Positions 1 to 12,309 of a stretch of DNA of 64,000 nucleotides are shown piece after piece. A program made the translations under genes and the position numbers. The DNA is taken from the NCBI RefSeq assembly GCF_035621455.1, contig NZ_CP141822.1, positions 1,178,001-1,242,000 on the forward strand, in the 5' to 3' direction. Source of the DNA: Vibrio natriegens NBRC 15636 = ATCC 14048 = DSM 759. Its GTDB lineage: Bacteria > Pseudomonadota > Gammaproteobacteria > Enterobacterales > Vibrionaceae. The notes under the pieces are model-generated. The model was given only the letters and a program-made list of their open reading frames with translations. It was not told the origin of the DNA and searched no databases. Position 1 is the first letter of the stretch, and every line of letters begins with the position of its first letter.

Positions 1-478
1 GCAGTAAACCACGACCACCGTGTGATTTTTCTAGCGTTTGTGCACCTGCTTGAATAGACATCCGACCTGCTACTTCAGACATTGGTGCTAACAGTGGCAA
101 ACGACCCATATTATCTGTTACAGTCTCATAGGCTATACAGACAGCTTTGCTCTTGATTAGCTCATCAGTTTGTGGAAAATCTGGTGCTAGGTGTAAATAA
201 GTAAATAAAATTTGCCCTTCGCGGAGCATTGCTCTCTCGACTGCTTGGGGTTCTTTAACTTTTACTATCATGTCTGCTTGCGCGAAAACGTCTGCAGCAT
301 GAGGGAGAATGGATGCGCCGACAGCGATGTAATCATCGTCTGTAAAACCAATGCCGGCACCTGCGTTGGTCTCAACTAAAACTTGGTGACCATGTGAGAT
401 TAACTCTCTCACGCTTGCTGGGATCATACCGACACGATATTCGTGGTTTTTGATTTCCTTAGGTACGCCAATGATCAT
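1..478 (-). CDS. ald: alanine dehydrogenase, N-terminal part (cut by window start)
   Basis: Reading the minus strand from the ATG at 478 gives an open frame to the window edge (about 159 residues) beginning MIIGVPKEIKNHEYRVGMIP, the typical N-terminus of NAD-dependent alanine dehydrogenase (L-alanine to pyruvate and ammonia, cytoplasmic). The later stretch reading VAGRMSIQAGA also fits the family. A purine-rich ribosome site (GAGG) lies a few bases upstream of the ATG, which supports this start. The gene is divergent from lrp across about 155 bases, so control by that Lrp-family regulator is plausible but inferred. The C-terminal nucleotide-binding half lies outside the window. Confidence 0.93.
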   Translation of the reverse strand, partial: MIIGVPKEIKNHEYRVGMIPASVRELISHGHQVLVETNAGAGIGFTDDDYIAVGASILPHAADVFAQADMIVKVKEPQAVERAMLREGQILFTYLHLAPDFPQTDELIKSKAVCIAYETVTDNMGRLPLLAPMSEVAGRMSIQAGAQTLEKSHGGRGLL

Positions 479-634
479 CCTGTATCCTCTTTCTATAATG
501 GTTATTTTAACTATTTGTAGGGTGTTATTATCGAATTAATAGCTAGTATAGTTATAGATTTGTAATATTTGGCACCAAATATTAAAAAGTTGTAGTATAT
601 TTTTTTGCAAGGAAGTAATAAGGTGGAATAAAAA

Positions 635-1129
635 ATGGCAGACAACTATAAAAAGCCGTCCAAGGAACTAGACCGTATCGACCGCAACATTCTTAATGAA
701 TTGCAGAAAGACGGTCGTATTTCGAACGTAGAACTTTCAAAGCGTGTTGGTCTTTCGCCAACGCCGTGTTTGGAGCGTGTACGTCGATTAGAACGTCAGG
801 GGTACATTACAGGGTATACTGCGTTACTGAATCCGCAGTTTTTGGACGCTTCACTTTTAGTGTTCGTTGAAATTACGTTAAACCGTGGCGCACCAGATGT
901 GTTCGAGCAGTTTAACTCTGCGGTTCAAAAACTGGATGATATCCAAGAATGTCATCTAGTATCAGGTGACTTTGACTATCTTCTTAAAACTCGTGTATCA
1001 GATATGGGTGCTTACCGTCGACTACTTGGCGATACGCTTCTACGTTTACCTGGTGTAAACGACACTCGTACATACGTTGTTATGGAAGAAGTGAAACAAT
1101 CTAACCAGCTTGTGATTAAAACTCGTTAA
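635..1129 (+). CDS. lrp: leucine-responsive regulatory protein Lrp
   Basis: This 164-residue protein matches Lrp in length and sequence. An N-terminal AsnC-type helix-turn-helix occupies about residues 12-60 (ELDRIDRNILNELQKDGRIS, then LSPTPCLERVRRLE), followed by a RAM/ligand-binding domain (about 70-155) containing the GDFDYLLK segment typical of the family. Lrp is a global regulator of amino-acid metabolism that binds DNA as multimers and responds to leucine. It is divergent from the alanine dehydrogenase gene and followed by ftsK, the same order as in E. coli (lrp-ftsK-lolA-rarA-serS). Two hairpins separate it from ftsK. Confidence 0.95.
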   Translation: MADNYKKPSKELDRIDRNILNELQKDGRISNVELSKRVGLSPTPCLERVRRLERQGYITGYTALLNPQFLDASLLVFVEITLNRGAPDVFEQFNSAVQKLDDIQECHLVSGDFDYLLKTRVSDMGAYRRLLGDTLLRLPGVNDTRTYVVMEEVKQSNQLVIKTR

Positions 1130-1140
1130 TTTCTTGCAAA

Positions 1141-1165
1141 GAAAGCGGTATATGCTTCCGCTTTC
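1141..1165 (+). terminator. hairpin downstream of lrp
   Basis: An 8-base perfect stem (GAAAGCGG / CCGCTTTC) with a 9-base loop begins 11 bases after the lrp stop. There is no strong T tract directly after it, so terminator function is moderate. Confidence 0.5.
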
Positions 1166-1213
1166 GGCATTGAGTAATTGGGTTTTTCTCTTTGATATGG
1201 TTAAATCAATTTA

Positions 1214-1242
1214 CCGAGCGGCTTTATGCCGCTCGGAATGTT
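1214..1242 (+). terminator. second hairpin between lrp and ftsK
   Basis: A perfect 9-bp stem (CCGAGCGGC / GCCGCTCGG) with a TTTAT loop is followed by AATGTTTT. It is a likely rho-independent terminator for lrp, or a tandem partner of the hairpin 50 bases upstream. Confidence 0.6.
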
Positions 1243-1281
1243 TTGCAAATTCCTAATTCATTTCCATATTCAAGTTGATTT

Positions 1282-4200
1282 ATGTTCAAAGAGAACGCAA
1301 AGAAAGTCGAAACCATCATCAAAACAAGTGAAGAGCCTCAGTCTTCACGCTTAAATGGCTTCCAACGCTTGAAAGAGTGCTGCTTTATTGTGGGCGTTCT
1401 TAGCTCGGTATTGCTTGCTGTAGCGTTATTTACCTTTAGCCCGGCCGATCCTTCCTGGTCCCAAACTGCTTGGGGAGGAGAGATCGATAATGCGGGTGGC
1501 CTGTTTGGCGCTTGGCTAGCCGATACTCTATTTTTCACGTTTGGCTCACTGGCTTACCCTCTGCCTTTCTTATTGGCTGCGGCGGCATGGGTGCTTTGTC
1601 GTAAGCGCGGCGAAGACGAGCCAATCGATCTTATGCTTTGGGGCACAAGACTACTTGGTCTTGTTGTTCTCATTATGACCAGTTGTGGTTTGGCCGATAT
1701 TAATTTCGATGATATCTGGTATTTCTCATCGGGTGGCGTTGTAGGCGACGTACTCTCCAGCCTGGCATTACCTACACTCAATATTTTGGGGACCACGTTA
1801 GTTCTGCTGTTTTTGTGGGGCGCGGGCTTTACTCTGTTTACCGGAATATCTTGGTTAAACATTGTCGAATGGTTAGGTGATCGCTCCCTAGGGTTAGTCA
1901 ATGGTATTGCTAATAAACTCAGAGGCTCAGAGCAGGAGACACTGGAACCTCAACTCGATGAGTTTATTGAAGATAAAGTCACGACAAGACGCGTTGAGGT
2001 CGATCAGGAAGAAGAAGCACTTCCTCACTTGACCGCATATGATGTCGAAGAGCCTAAAGAAGCGCCGCACGAATATCCTATTTATATGCCGCAAACTCAG
2101 CCGGAACCGCGGGTGTCAAAACCTGTGGCGGATTCGGTAAAACCTGTTTCGGTTGCAGCAGAAAAGCCGGCAATGGCGTATTCCAAACCAGAACCTCAAA
2201 CGCAGGCATTCAGCGCGAGTCATGTTGATCCATCAGTGGAACGCACTAAACAGCTCAATGTCACGATTGAAGAGCTGGAAGCGGCTGCTCATCAGGCTGA
2301 CGATTGGGCGATGGAAGAGCAACCAGAACAAACGCTAACTTCGACACAACAGAATTATTCAGAGCCACAACGCCCTGCTGAACATGAAGTGACTGATACA
2401 ACATCATTCCAAAGTGAACCGGACTACGCTGAGTATGCGCAGTTCGCAGCGGAGCAAGCACAGCAGGCTCACGTTGATTCAGTACCATTTGAAGAGCCAG
2501 TGATAGATTCCGCCTCTTTGGATAATATTTCTGAGCAGACAGAACCCGGCGAGCATATTGAACCAACGATTTCGAACTTTGATGTTGTTGATGACGAAGA
2601 TGAGGACGAGTATGTTGCTGCTCAACCAGAGCCGACAGTGGTTCCTCAATCAGAGGCTTCAATAGCGCAATCAAGCGAGCCGTTTGTAAGGTCTGAACCG
2701 TCACCACGTGAGACATTTGAGCCTGCTCCTGTGGTCGAAGTAGAAGAGGTTGCTGAGGGCGATCAAGATGTGGCTGCATTCCAGAACATGGTAGCTGGTG
2801 CTCAAGCTAAAGTGGCAGCAACACAAAACCCATTTTTGATGAAACAAGAAGAAAACCTGCCTGTGCCAGAAGAGCCACTACCAACTCTAGAGCTTCTTTA
2901 TCACCCAGAAAAACGCGAGAACTTTATTGATCGTGACGCGTTAGAGCAGGTCGCTCGACTGGTTGAAAGTAAGTTGGCAGATTACAAAATTAAGGCGGAC
3001 GTGGTCGGTATTTATCCAGGCCCTGTCATCACTCGATTTGAGTTGGATTTGGCGCCGGGTGTAAAAGTCAGCCGTATTTCTGGCCTTTCAATGGACTTGG
3101 CTCGTGCGCTGTCTGCAATGGCAGTACGTGTTGTTGAAGTGATTCCAGGTAAACCTTACGTAGGTTTGGAACTGCCAAACATGAGCCGTCAGACCGTATA
3201 TCTTTCCGACGTTATCAACAGCCCTCAATTTGAGCAGGCTAAATCACCGACAACGGTAGTGCTTGGTCAGGACATTGCTGGTGAAGCGGTCATCGCCGAT
3301 ATTGCTAAAATGCCTCACGTGCTGGTGGCTGGTACAACCGGTTCGGGTAAGTCGGTCGGTGTAAACGTGATGATCTTGAGTATGCTCTACAAAGCGTCTC
3401 CGGAAGATCTGCGTTTTATCATGATCGACCCGAAAATGTTGGAGCTTTCAATCTATGAAGGCATTCCGCATCTACTTTCTGAAGTTGTGACAGACATGAA
3501 AGACGCGTCTAACGCTCTCCGTTGGTGTGTAGGCGAGATGGAACGTCGTTACAAACTGATGTCAACGCTAGGCGTTCGTAACGTTAAAGGCTTCAACGAA
3601 AAACTGAAGATGGCTGCGGAAGCGGGACACCCAATTCATGACCCATTCTGGCAAGAAGGCGACAGCATGGACACTGAGCCACCGCTGCTAGAGAAACTGC
3701 CATACATCGTTGTTGTCGTGGATGAGTTTGCTGACTTGATGATGGTCGTCGGTAAAAAAGTCGAAGAACTGATTGCACGCTTGGCACAGAAAGCACGTGC
3801 AGCGGGTATTCACCTGATTCTTGCGACTCAGCGACCATCTGTTGATGTTATTACCGGTCTGATTAAAGCGAACATCCCAACGCGTGTGGCATTTACCGTA
3901 TCAACCAAGACGGACTCGCGTACGATCCTAGACCAAGGTGGTGCTGAATCACTATTGGGTATGGGTGACATGCTTTACTTGCCGCCGGGTTCGAGCCATA
4001 CCATACGTGTACACGGCGCATTTGCTTCAGATGACGATGTTCATGCTGTCGTGAATAACTGGAAAGCTCGCGGAAAACCAAACTATATCGATGAGATTAT
4101 CAGCGGCGACCAGAGTCCGGAAAGTTTACTCCCGGGCGAACAGATGGAATCTGATGAAGATGTAGACCCGTTGTTCGATCAAGTGGTTGAGCACGTCGTT

Positions 4201-4362
4201 CAGTCACGTCGTGGTTCAGTTTCCGGTGTGCAGCGTCGCTTCAAGATTGGTTACAACCGAGCTGCTCGAATCGTTGAGCAGCTGGAAGCTCAAGGTATTG
4301 TCAGCGCACCGGGCCACAATGGCAACCGCGAAGTTCTCGCGCCTGCGCCGCCAAAAGATTAA
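1282..4362 (+). CDS. ftsK: DNA translocase FtsK
   Basis: This 1026-residue protein couples division to chromosome segregation by pumping DNA toward dif at the septum. The N-terminal region has four or more membrane segments (about residues 33-52, 79-105, 116-140, 160-190). A long acidic, Pro/Gln/Glu-rich linker (about 215-530) follows, then the RecA-like motor with Walker A (TTGSGKS, about residue 690) and Walker B ([10 protein letters not shown], about 810). The C-terminal gamma winged helix (about 965-1012, [18 protein letters not shown]) reads KOPS sites and contacts XerD. The linker is variable between species and accounts for the length difference from E. coli FtsK (about 1330 residues). 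The downstream gene lolA follows after a hairpin. Confidence 0.97.
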   Translation: MFKENAKKVETIIKTSEEPQSSRLNGFQRLKECCFIVGVLSSVLLAVALFTFSPADPSWSQTAWGGEIDNAGGLFGAWLADTLFFTFGSLAYPLPFLLAAAAWVLCRKRGEDEPIDLMLWGTRLLGLVVLIMTSCGLADINFDDIWYFSSGGVVGDVLSSLALPTLNILGTTLVLLFLWGAGFTLFTGISWLNIVEWLGDRSLGLVNGIANKLRGSEQETLEPQLDEFIEDKVTTRRVEVDQEEEALPHLTAYDVEEPKEAPHEYPIYMPQTQPEPRVSKPVADSVKPVSVAAEKPAMAYSKPEPQTQAFSASHVDPSVERTKQLNVTIEELEAAAHQADDWAMEEQPEQTLTSTQQNYSEPQRPAEHEVTDTTSFQSEPDYAEYAQFAAEQAQQAHVDSVPFEEPVIDSASLDNISEQTEPGEHIEPTISNFDVVDDEDEDEYVAAQPEPTVVPQSEASIAQSSEPFVRSEPSPRETFEPAPVVEVEEVAEGDQDVAAFQNMVAGAQAKVAATQNPFLMKQEENLPVPEEPLPTLELLYHPEKRENFIDRDALEQVARLVESKLADYKIKADVVGIYPGPVITRFELDLAPGVKVSRISGLSMDLARALSAMAVRVVEVIPGKPYVGLELPNMSRQTVYLSDVINSPQFEQAKSPTTVVLGQDIAGEAVIADIAKMPHVLVAGTTGSGKSVGVNVMILSMLYKASPEDLRFIMIDPKMLELSIYEGIPHLLSEVVTDMKDASNALRWCVGEMERRYKLMSTLGVRNVKGFNEKLKMAAEAGHPIHDPFWQEGDSMDTEPPLLEKLPYIVVVVDEFADLMMVVGKKVEELIARLAQKARAAGIHLILATQRPSVDVITGLIKANIPTRVAFTVSTKTDSRTILDQGGAESLLGMGDMLYLPPGSSHTIRVHGAFASDDDVHAVVNNWKARGKPNYIDEIISGDQSPESLLPGEQMESDEDVDPLFDQVVEHVVQSRRGSVSGVQRRFKIGYNRAARIVEQLEAQGIVSAPGHNGNREVLAPAPPKD

Positions 4363-4372
4363 TGAACTTGTC

Positions 4373-4402
4373 TTACTCACCTCAGTCCAAAGAGGTGAGT
4401 AA
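4373..4402 (+). terminator. hairpin between ftsK and lolA
   Basis: An 11-bp perfect stem (TTACTCACCTC / GAGGTGAGTAA) with an 8-base loop starts just past the ftsK stop. It lacks a T tract, so it may attenuate or protect the 3' end rather than terminate fully. Confidence 0.45.
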
Positions 4403-4438
4403 AATTCGGTCTTTTAGACCACAGTGATAGGTATTTGA

Positions 4439-5065
4439 ATGAAACAACGATTTTCAGCGAAACTCATCTCCGCGCTTGTTTTAAGCTTCTCTATATTCTC
4501 AACCGCGTATGCCGAATCCCCAAAAGCAGAGTTAAGCAAGCGTTTATCAATTAACGAAGGCTTCAGTGCCGACTTTTCTCAACAAGTCATCAGCCCTGAA
4601 GGGGAAACGGTGATGGAAGGGGAAGGGACCGTTGAGATTGCCCGTCCGAGTTTGTTCCGTTGGAGCACGACATTCCCAGACGAAAACTTGTTGGTGTCTG
4701 ATGGTAAAACCCTTTGGTACTACAGCCCATTTATCGAACAAGTGAGCATTTACTGGCAAGAACAAGCTGCTGAACAGACACCATTTGTGCTTTTGACTCG
4801 TAATCGCGCAAGTGATTGGGACAATTACAAAGTCTCTCAAAAAGGCAATGAGTTCACACTGATCCCGACAGCTGTCGATTCAACGCAAGGTCGTTTCCAG
4901 ATTAATATCGATGCAAAAGGTATCGTAAAAGGCTTCAATGTGATTGAACAAGATGGTCAAAGAGGCCTGTTCAAATTCAGTAACGTGAAGCTAGGAAAAC
5001 CAAAAGCCAACCGATTCACATTCACGATTCCAAAAGGAGTGGAAGTGGATGACCAAAGGAATTAA
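4439..5065 (+). CDS. lolA: outer-membrane lipoprotein carrier protein LolA
   Basis: This 208-residue periplasmic chaperone takes lipoproteins from the LolCDE complex and delivers them to LolB. Residues 1-25 form a classic signal peptide ending STAYA|ES. The mature part shows the LolA pattern, with FSADFSQQV near the start, then [14 protein letters not shown] and [11 protein letters not shown]. It sits between ftsK and rarA as in other gammaproteobacteria, with only six bases separating its stop from the GTG start of rarA, so the two are co-translated or coupled. Confidence 0.95.
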   Translation: MKQRFSAKLISALVLSFSIFSTAYAESPKAELSKRLSINEGFSADFSQQVISPEGETVMEGEGTVEIARPSLFRWSTTFPDENLLVSDGKTLWYYSPFIEQVSIYWQEQAAEQTPFVLLTRNRASDWDNYKVSQKGNEFTLIPTAVDSTQGRFQINIDAKGIVKGFNVIEQDGQRGLFKFSNVKLGKPKANRFTFTIPKGVEVDDQRN

Positions 5066-5071
5066 CGGGTA

Positions 5072-6421
5072 GTGACGAATTACACACTAGATTTCTCGGG
5101 GGACGAAGATTTTCGTCCCCTTGCTGCGCGTATGAGGCCGCAAACGGTCGAACAGTATATTGGACAGCAGCATATTTTAGGTCCGGGGAAACCTTTACGT
5201 CGTGCATTAGAAGCCGGGAATATCCACTCAATGATTTTGTGGGGGCCTCCGGGTACCGGCAAAACGACGTTGGCAGAAGTCGCAGCGAATTACGCGAATG
5301 CAGAGGTGGAGCGTGTTTCTGCAGTGACGTCTGGTGTGAAAGAAATACGTGCTGCGATTGAGAAAGCACGAGAAAATAAAATGACGGGTCGCCGCACGAT
5401 ATTGTTTGTGGATGAGGTACACCGGTTTAACAAGTCTCAGCAAGACGCTTTCCTTCCGCATATTGAAGATGGTACGGTTACCTTCATCGGTGCAACCACA
5501 GAAAACCCGTCTTTCGAACTCAACAACGCATTGTTGTCTCGGGCGCGTGTCTACAAACTGACCTCACTGAATAAAGACGAGATTGCACAGGCGCTCAATC
5601 AAGCAATTCACGATAAAGAGCGTGGTCTGGGTAAGATACCGGCCCACTTTGCTGATAACGTGCTCGATCGCTTATCAGAACTGGTTAACGGTGACGCTCG
5701 CATGTCGCTTAATTACCTTGAGTTGCTTTACGATATGGCCGAAGACAATGCACAAGGTGAGAAAGAAATCACACTTAAGCTACTGGCCGAAGTCGCAGGG
5801 GAAAAAGTCTCTCGTTTTGATAACAAAGGCGACATTTGGTACGACTTGATTTCTGCGGTACATAAATCAATTCGCGGATCTAACCCAGATGCAGCACTGT
5901 ACTGGGCTGCGAGAATGATCGCTGCAGGTTGTGACCCTTTATACATTGCACGCCGATTACTCGCAATTGCTTCCGAGGATATCGGAAATGCGGATCCTCG
6001 AGCTATGCAAGTAGCGCTCTCTGCATGGGACTGTTTTACGCGTGTTGGTCCGGCAGAAGGTGAACGTGCGATTGCTCAGGCGATCGTGTACCTTGCGTGT
6101 GCACCTAAGAGTAATGCGGTCTATGTGGCGTGGAAACAAGCGCTTTCCGACGCGCATAACTTACCCGAGTACGAAGTCCCTCATCATTTGCGTAATGCAC
6201 CAACAAGTTTGATGAAAGACATGGGGTACGGCGCTGAATATCGGTATGCTCACGATGAGCCGGGAGCGTATGCAGCGGGTGAGCGATATCTGCCACCGGA
6301 AATGGATGATCGTAAGTACTATGAGCCGACAAATCGAGGTCTAGAGACCAAAATCGGCGAAAAGTTAGATTACTTGGCTACTTTAGACGCAAATAGCCCA
6401 CAAAAGCGCTATGAAAAGTAG
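5072..6421 (+). CDS. rarA: replication-associated recombination protein RarA (MgsA)
   Basis: This 449-residue AAA+ ATPase of the RarA/MgsA/WRNIP1 family acts at stalled replication forks. It shows Walker [10 protein letters not shown] (about residues 57-65), Walker [12 protein letters not shown] (about 110-120), sensor [10 protein letters not shown], and the RarA C-terminal tetramerisation region ([18 protein letters not shown] and [10 protein letters not shown]). The GTG start at 5072 places the protein in frame with the expected [24 protein letters not shown]-terminus. Confidence 0.95.
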   Translation: MTNYTLDFSGDEDFRPLAARMRPQTVEQYIGQQHILGPGKPLRRALEAGNIHSMILWGPPGTGKTTLAEVAANYANAEVERVSAVTSGVKEIRAAIEKARENKMTGRRTILFVDEVHRFNKSQQDAFLPHIEDGTVTFIGATTENPSFELNNALLSRARVYKLTSLNKDEIAQALNQAIHDKERGLGKIPAHFADNVLDRLSELVNGDARMSLNYLELLYDMAEDNAQGEKEITLKLLAEVAGEKVSRFDNKGDIWYDLISAVHKSIRGSNPDAALYWAARMIAAGCDPLYIARRLLAIASEDIGNADPRAMQVALSAWDCFTRVGPAEGERAIAQAIVYLACAPKSNAVYVAWKQALSDAHNLPEYEVPHHLRNAPTSLMKDMGYGAEYRYAHDEPGAYAAGERYLPPEMDDRKYYEPTNRGLETKIGEKLDYLATLDANSPQKRYEK

Positions 6422-6466
6422 GCATTTTTGGATACATTTATTCGGTAAATTTTTATAGCGTACTAG

Positions 6467-7822
<1,356 letters not shown>

Positions 7823-7842
7823 TAAGTAAACTGAATAAATAC

Positions 7843-7871
7843 AAAAACCCAGCTTTTGAGCTGGGTTTTTT
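7843..7871. terminator. bidirectional terminator between serS and bioA
   Basis: The stem CCCAGCT / AGCTGGG has a 4-base loop and is flanked by A5 on the left and T6 on the right. It can terminate serS (plus) and bioA (minus), which converge here. Confidence 0.9.
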
Positions 7872-7905
7872 AATATCTAAAAACCAAAATCAGTGGGCGT
7901 GGTAG

Positions 7906-9183
7906 TTATAAAAAACAGTCTTCACGTTGAAGCGCTGTTTCAATCGCGTTTACCAACCTTTCAATGTGTTCTGGCTCGCTGATAAATGGTGGCATCATAT
8001 AAATGAGTTTGCCAAACGGACGAATCCATACACCCTGCTCGACAAATAGCGCCTGAATCGTTTCCATATTAACGGGACGATGAGTTTCCACAACGCCTAT
8101 TGCACCAAGCCAACGTGTATTTTTCACCACATCATATTGTTCTAGCTTGGGTAACAACTCAGAAAAAAGCGTTTCAATTTGCTGAGTCTGCTGTTGCCAG
8201 GCTCCTTGCTCGATAAGCTCTAAACTCGCGGTCGCTACCGCACAAGCGAGCGGGTTTCCCATGAAAGTGGGCCCATGCATAAAGCAACCTGCTTCGCCAC
8301 CGCAAACCGTATCAGCGACATGTTTGGTCGCAAGAGTGGCGGATAACGTCATATAGCCACCAGTTAATGCTTTACCAACACAAAGGATGTCTGGCTGAAT
8401 ATCGGCATGCTGACATGCGAAAAGCTTTCCAGTGCGTCCAAATCCTGTCGCAATCTCATCAGCAATCAATAGAAGTTCATATTTATCACAGAGTGCTCTG
8501 ACACCTTTAAGGAACTCAGGATGATAAATACGCATCCCCCCGGCACCTTGTACGATTGGCTCGAGAATCACTGCGGCAAGTTCTTGGTGATGCTGCTCGA
8601 TCTTCTGTGCGAAATCAGCCAAGTTGTCGGGGTTCCATTCATCCAAATAACCGCATGTCGGAGAGTCCGCGAAGATGTGTTCTGGCAGGAAGCCTTTGTA
8701 TAGCGAGTGCATCGAGTTGTCGGGGTCAGTGACCGACATTGCGGCAAACGTGTCACCATGGTAACCGTGTTTTAAGGTAAGGAATTTAGGTCTGCGTTCG
8801 CCTTTTGCATGCCAATATTGCAACGCCATTTTGAGGCTTACCTCTACAGCGACCGAGCCTGAATCGGCAAGAAAAACGTGTTCGAGATTGTCAGGTGCGA
8901 GGGAGAGCAGCTTCTTACACAAACTGATAGCGGGTTGGTGAGTAATACCACCAAACATAACATGAGAAACCTGATCAATTTGCTGATGCGCCGCTTGGTT
9001 CAGATGCGGATGATTATAGCCATGAATCGTTGACCACCAAGACGACATGCCATCAACTAATTGGGTGCCGTCTTCCAGATTAATGTAGACCCCATCAGCT
9101 GAAACAACCGGATAGCAGGTCAGAGGAGTCAGCGTAGAAGTGTAGGGATGCCAGATATGTTGGCGATCGAAGGCAAGATCCAT
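7906..9183 (-). CDS. bioA: adenosylmethionine-8-amino-7-oxononanoate aminotransferase
   Basis: This PLP enzyme of about 425 residues converts KAPA to DAPA using SAM as amino donor in biotin synthesis. I chose the ATG at 9183 (MDLAFDRQHIWHPYTS, the conserved BioA start). A longer frame to 9351 would run across the bioB start and the operator, so it is rejected. Family signatures are DGMSSWWSTIHGYNHP, LADSGSVAVEVSLKMA, the KHGYHGDTFAAMSV block, and the PLP lysine in CVGKALTGGY (about residue 270). It is transcribed divergently from bioBFCD under a shared BirA-type operator. Confidence 0.96.
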   Translation of the reverse strand: MDLAFDRQHIWHPYTSTLTPLTCYPVVSADGVYINLEDGTQLVDGMSSWWSTIHGYNHPHLNQAAHQQIDQVSHVMFGGITHQPAISLCKKLLSLAPDNLEHVFLADSGSVAVEVSLKMALQYWHAKGERRPKFLTLKHGYHGDTFAAMSVTDPDNSMHSLYKGFLPEHIFADSPTCGYLDEWNPDNLADFAQKIEQHHQELAAVILEPIVQGAGGMRIYHPEFLKGVRALCDKYELLLIADEIATGFGRTGKLFACQHADIQPDILCVGKALTGGYMTLSATLATKHVADTVCGGEAGCFMHGPTFMGNPLACAVATASLELIEQGAWQQQTQQIETLFSELLPKLEQYDVVKNTRWLGAIGVVETHRPVNMETIQALFVEQGVWIRPFGKLIYMMPPFISEPEHIERLVNAIETALQREDCFL

Positions 9184-9243
9184 GTGTAATTCCAATATTG
9201 TAAAGGTTAAAAAATGACCGGTTGTAAACTTATGATTTTGCGA

Positions 9244-9286
9244 TTGTGTTGACAGTTTATCGAGACTAAGTAGACTGTCAACACAA
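9244..9286. promoter_or_regulatory. BirA-type operator with overlapping divergent bioA/bioB promoters
   Basis: A perfect 13-bp inverted repeat, TTGTGTTGACAGT at 9244-9256 and ACTGTCAACACAA at 9274-9286, is separated by 17 bases. This is the size and placement expected for the biotin repressor operator between bioA and bioB. Each arm contains TTGACA, and each is followed 16 bases later by a -10-like hexamer: TAGACT at 9271-9276 for bioB and TAAACT on the minus strand at 9254-9259 for bioA. The two promoters therefore face each other inside the operator, as in E. coli. BirA binding itself is inferred. Confidence 0.82.
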
Positions 9287-9312
9287 CAAAAAAAGTAATC
9301 TAAGGAATACAC

Positions 9313-10365
9313 GTGGAAGTACGTCATAACTGGACGCATGCAGAAGTACAAGAGCTAATGGAAAAACCATTTATGGATCTTCTGTTCGAAGCACAGCTTG
9401 TTCACCGTCAATACCAGCAAACCAATCATGTTCAAGTTAGCACATTGCTATCAATCAAGACGGGTGCATGCCCAGAAGACTGTAAGTACTGTCCTCAAAG
9501 CGCGAGATACACCACAGACATTGAAAAAGAGCGTTTAATGGAAGTGGAACGTGTCCTCGATGCGGCGCAAAAAGCGAAAAATGCAGGCTCTACCCGTTTC
9601 TGTATGGGCGCTGCGTGGAAGAACCCGAAAGAGCGCGACATGCCACACCTGACAGATATGATCAAAGGCGTGAAAGGTATGGGTTTAGAAACCTGTATGA
9701 CGCTGGGTATGTTGACGCCAGAGCAAGCGAATCAACTTGCCGACGCGGGCTTGGATTACTATAACCACAACCTTGATACGTCACCTGAGTTTTACGGCAA
9801 TATCATCACAACTCGCACTTATCAGGATCGTCTGGATACGCTATCTCATGTTCGTGATGCGGGCATGAAAATTTGTTCGGGCGGCATCATTGGTATGGGC
9901 GAAAGTGCCAACGACCGTGCTGGTTTATTAGTTGAACTTGCTAATCTGCCGACTCATCCAGAAAGTGTACCAATCAACATGCTGGTTAAAGTGAAAGGCA
10001 CACCGCTTGAAAAAGTCGAAGATGTTGAACCATTTGATTTTATTCGTCTCATTGCTATCGCACGAATCATGATGCCTCAATCTGCGGTTCGCTTGTCTGC
10101 GGGACGCGAAAACATGAATGAGCAAATGCAAGCGTTGTGTTTCATGGCTGGTGCGAACTCTGTTTTCTACGGTTGTAAGCTACTTACAACGCCAAACCCT
10201 TCTGAAGACAAAGATATGATGCTGTTTGATAAGTTAGGCATAAACAGCCAGCAAGTCTCGCAAAAGCCGGATGAAATTGAAGAGAACGAATTGCTTGATC
10301 GTGTGGTAGAACGTGTTGCCGCTCGCCCAACTAAAGACGACCTTTTCTACGATGCCAGCGTTTAA
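9313..10365 (+). CDS. bioB: biotin synthase
   Basis: This 350-residue radical-SAM enzyme inserts sulfur into dethiobiotin. The 4Fe-4S/SAM motif CPEDCKYC (C-x3-C-x2-C) lies near residue 54. Later conserved segments include [30 protein letters not shown] and RLSAGRENM with the 2Fe-2S arginine. The start is GTG at 9313, about 27 bases downstream of the operator. The last 14 bases overlap bioF, so translation is coupled. Confidence 0.97.
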   Translation: MEVRHNWTHAEVQELMEKPFMDLLFEAQLVHRQYQQTNHVQVSTLLSIKTGACPEDCKYCPQSARYTTDIEKERLMEVERVLDAAQKAKNAGSTRFCMGAAWKNPKERDMPHLTDMIKGVKGMGLETCMTLGMLTPEQANQLADAGLDYYNHNLDTSPEFYGNIITTRTYQDRLDTLSHVRDAGMKICSGGIIGMGESANDRAGLLVELANLPTHPESVPINMLVKVKGTPLEKVEDVEPFDFIRLIAIARIMMPQSAVRLSAGRENMNEQMQALCFMAGANSVFYGCKLLTTPNPSEDKDMMLFDKLGINSQQVSQKPDEIEENELLDRVVERVAARPTKDDLFYDASV

Positions 10366-11503
10366 ATCTCGTATCGAATCAGCACTCTCTCAACGTAAAG
10401 AGCAGGGGCTGGATCGCTCAATGAACTTAGTGTTTGCCGGTAATCAGTCTGTTCTGGAACACGCGGGCAAACGCTATATCAACTTCTCGAGTAATGATTA
10501 CCTTGGTTTGGCCAATGATCAATCTTTGGTTCGGGCTTGGCAGCAGGGGCTAAGTGTTTACGGTAGTGGCAGCGGAGCTTCACCTATGGTGACAGGGTTT
10601 AGCGCTGCGCACAGTAATCTAGAAGCCGCATTGACTGAGTGGTTGGGCTATGAGCGAGCAATATTGTTTGGCTCGGGCTTCAGCGCCAATCAGGCATTGC
10701 TGTTTACTCTGTTGGAAAAGTCAGATGTCTTATTGCAAGACCGGCTTAATCACGCGTCTTTAATGGAAGCCGGTGCGTTGTCTCCCGCTAAAATGAAACG
10801 CTTTAAACATAATGACCTCGAACATCTCAGATCGCTTATCAATACCGAATGTAATCATTTAGTGGTGACGGAAGGCGTTTTTAGTATGGATGGTGATTGC
10901 TCACCTCTTGCGGCGCTTGCCCAGATAACTCAAGAAAATGATGCCTGGCTGGCAGTGGATGACGCTCATGGCATTGGTGTGTTGGGCGATACTGGTGGTG
11001 GTTCGTGTGAGAAGGCCAATATCAAGCCAGATATACTCGTAGTCACATTTGGCAAGGCGTTTGGCGTTTCCGGTGCTGCCATTTTGTGTGACCGCGTGAC
11101 AGGTGACTTCCTGACACAGTTCGCGCGCCATCACGTCTATTCGACAGCCATGCCTCCTGCACAAGCGTATGCGTTAACTCATGCGGTTTCCATCGTTCAG
11201 GAGCAAGGTTGGCGGAGAGAGAAGCTGGCGGAGTTAAGTGCTTACTATCAGGAATGCTTACACGATATGAGCGGCTTTATTGAAACACTGACACCGATTA
11301 AACCTTTTGTTATCGGTGATGCAGAGAAAGCGTTAAGTGTCGCAGACTCATGTCGCCAGCACGGTTTCTGGGTTACGGCGATCCGACCGCCGACGGTTCC
11401 AGCAGGGACGTCCCGGTTGCGTATCACTTTGACGGCGAATCACACCAAAGATCAAATCAAAACATTATCTCACGTACTTGAACAAGCACTAGGAGCGCGG
11501 TAA
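10352..11503 (+). CDS. bioF: 8-amino-7-oxononanoate synthase
   Basis: This PLP-dependent enzyme of about 383 residues condenses pimeloyl thioester with alanine to KAPA. I chose the ATG at 10352 ([20 protein letters not shown]), which overlaps the end of bioB. An upstream in-frame start at 10313 adds 13 residues unlike the family. Conserved features are [12 protein letters not shown], the GSGFSANQA glycine region, [10 protein letters not shown], and the PLP lysine in VTFGKAFG (about residue 233). The stop and the bioC start overlap as TAATG. Confidence 0.95.
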   Translation: MPAFKSRIESALSQRKEQGLDRSMNLVFAGNQSVLEHAGKRYINFSSNDYLGLANDQSLVRAWQQGLSVYGSGSGASPMVTGFSAAHSNLEAALTEWLGYERAILFGSGFSANQALLFTLLEKSDVLLQDRLNHASLMEAGALSPAKMKRFKHNDLEHLRSLINTECNHLVVTEGVFSMDGDCSPLAALAQITQENDAWLAVDDAHGIGVLGDTGGGSCEKANIKPDILVVTFGKAFGVSGAAILCDRVTGDFLTQFARHHVYSTAMPPAQAYALTHAVSIVQEQGWRREKLAELSAYYQECLHDMSGFIETLTPIKPFVIGDAEKALSVADSCRQHGFWVTAIRPPTVPAGTSRLRITLTANHTKDQIKTLSHVLEQALGAR

Positions 11504-12309
11504 TGAATCAAGCAGAACAGAGAGATCTGGCTCTTGAAAGTCTAGATAAGAGTGCTATCGCTACTTCATTCAGTAAAGCCGCCAATACGTATGATGCACA
11601 TGCGGCGTTTCAACGCGATGTAGGGCATCGGTTATTAGAAAGGCTTCCAGAAGATTTATCAGGGAAGCGCGTATTAGATCTAGGTTGTGGGACGGGTTAC
11701 TTCTCTGAGTTACTCCAGCAACGTGGTGCCGAAGTGGTGTGTGTGGATCTCTCTCAAGAGATGTTAAACAAGGCCCATCAACGATGCGGCGATGCAAGAG
11801 CACGCTATGTTTTAGCCGACGCAGAAAACTTGCCTTTTGATGATCATCACTTTGATTTTGTCTTTTCGAGTTTGGCTCTTCAGTGGTGTCGTGATTTAAG
11901 CTATCCGTTACGCGAAGTACGCCGAGTTCTCAAGGACGGGGGCGCTGGCTTTTTCTCTACTCTGGTTGATGGTTCTCTCTATGAGCTACGTGAGTCATGG
12001 AAAAAAATTGATGCATATCAACACGTCAATAACTTTATAACGATCAATCAGGTAAAAATTGCGTTGGCGCAAGCTCACTGCAATGACCATCATCTAGACT
12101 TGACCTCCATCACAGTTTGGTACGACTCTGCGTTTTCTGTTATGCGAGACCTTAAAGGTATCGGAGCAACCCATGTTAGTGGGCGCTCTCCTGCGCTGAC
12201 AAGCCGCCGCAAACTTTTACACGTAGAACGTGCGTACCAAGAATTCAAAAACGATAAAGGTCTTTTACCTGCAAGTTATCAGGTTTGTTTTGGAGTAATA
12301 CATCTATGA
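11503..12309 (+). CDS. bioC: malonyl-[acyl-carrier protein] O-methyltransferase
   Basis: This 268-residue SAM-dependent methyltransferase makes malonyl-ACP methyl ester, the entry step of pimelate synthesis for biotin. SAM motif I is [15 protein letters not shown] (about residues 62-76), with an acidic motif II ([10 protein letters not shown]) and FSSLALQWC further on. The N-terminus [16 protein letters not shown] is typical for BioC. It lies in the bioBFCD operon and overlaps bioD by four bases (ATGA). The partner esterase BioH is not in this window. Confidence 0.94.
   Translation: MNQAEQRDLALESLDKSAIATSFSKAANTYDAHAAFQRDVGHRLLERLPEDLSGKRVLDLGCGTGYFSELLQQRGAEVVCVDLSQEMLNKAHQRCGDARARYVLADAENLPFDDHHFDFVFSSLALQWCRDLSYPLREVRRVLKDGGAGFFSTLVDGSLYELRESWKKIDAYQHVNNFITINQVKIALAQAHCNDHHLDLTSITVWYDSAFSVMRDLKGIGATHVSGRSPALTSRRKLLHVERAYQEFKNDKGLLPASYQVCFGVIHL

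Noticed and set aside
2261..2779. 172-residue minus-strand frame inside ftsK
   Set aside because: It lies antisense to the repetitive Glu/Pro/Gln linker of FtsK, where low-complexity coding opens shadow frames. No ribosome site or family resemblance was seen.
9184..9351. N-terminal extension of bioA to 9351
   Set aside because: It would run through the bio operator and overlap the bioB start, and the added residues do not resemble BioA.
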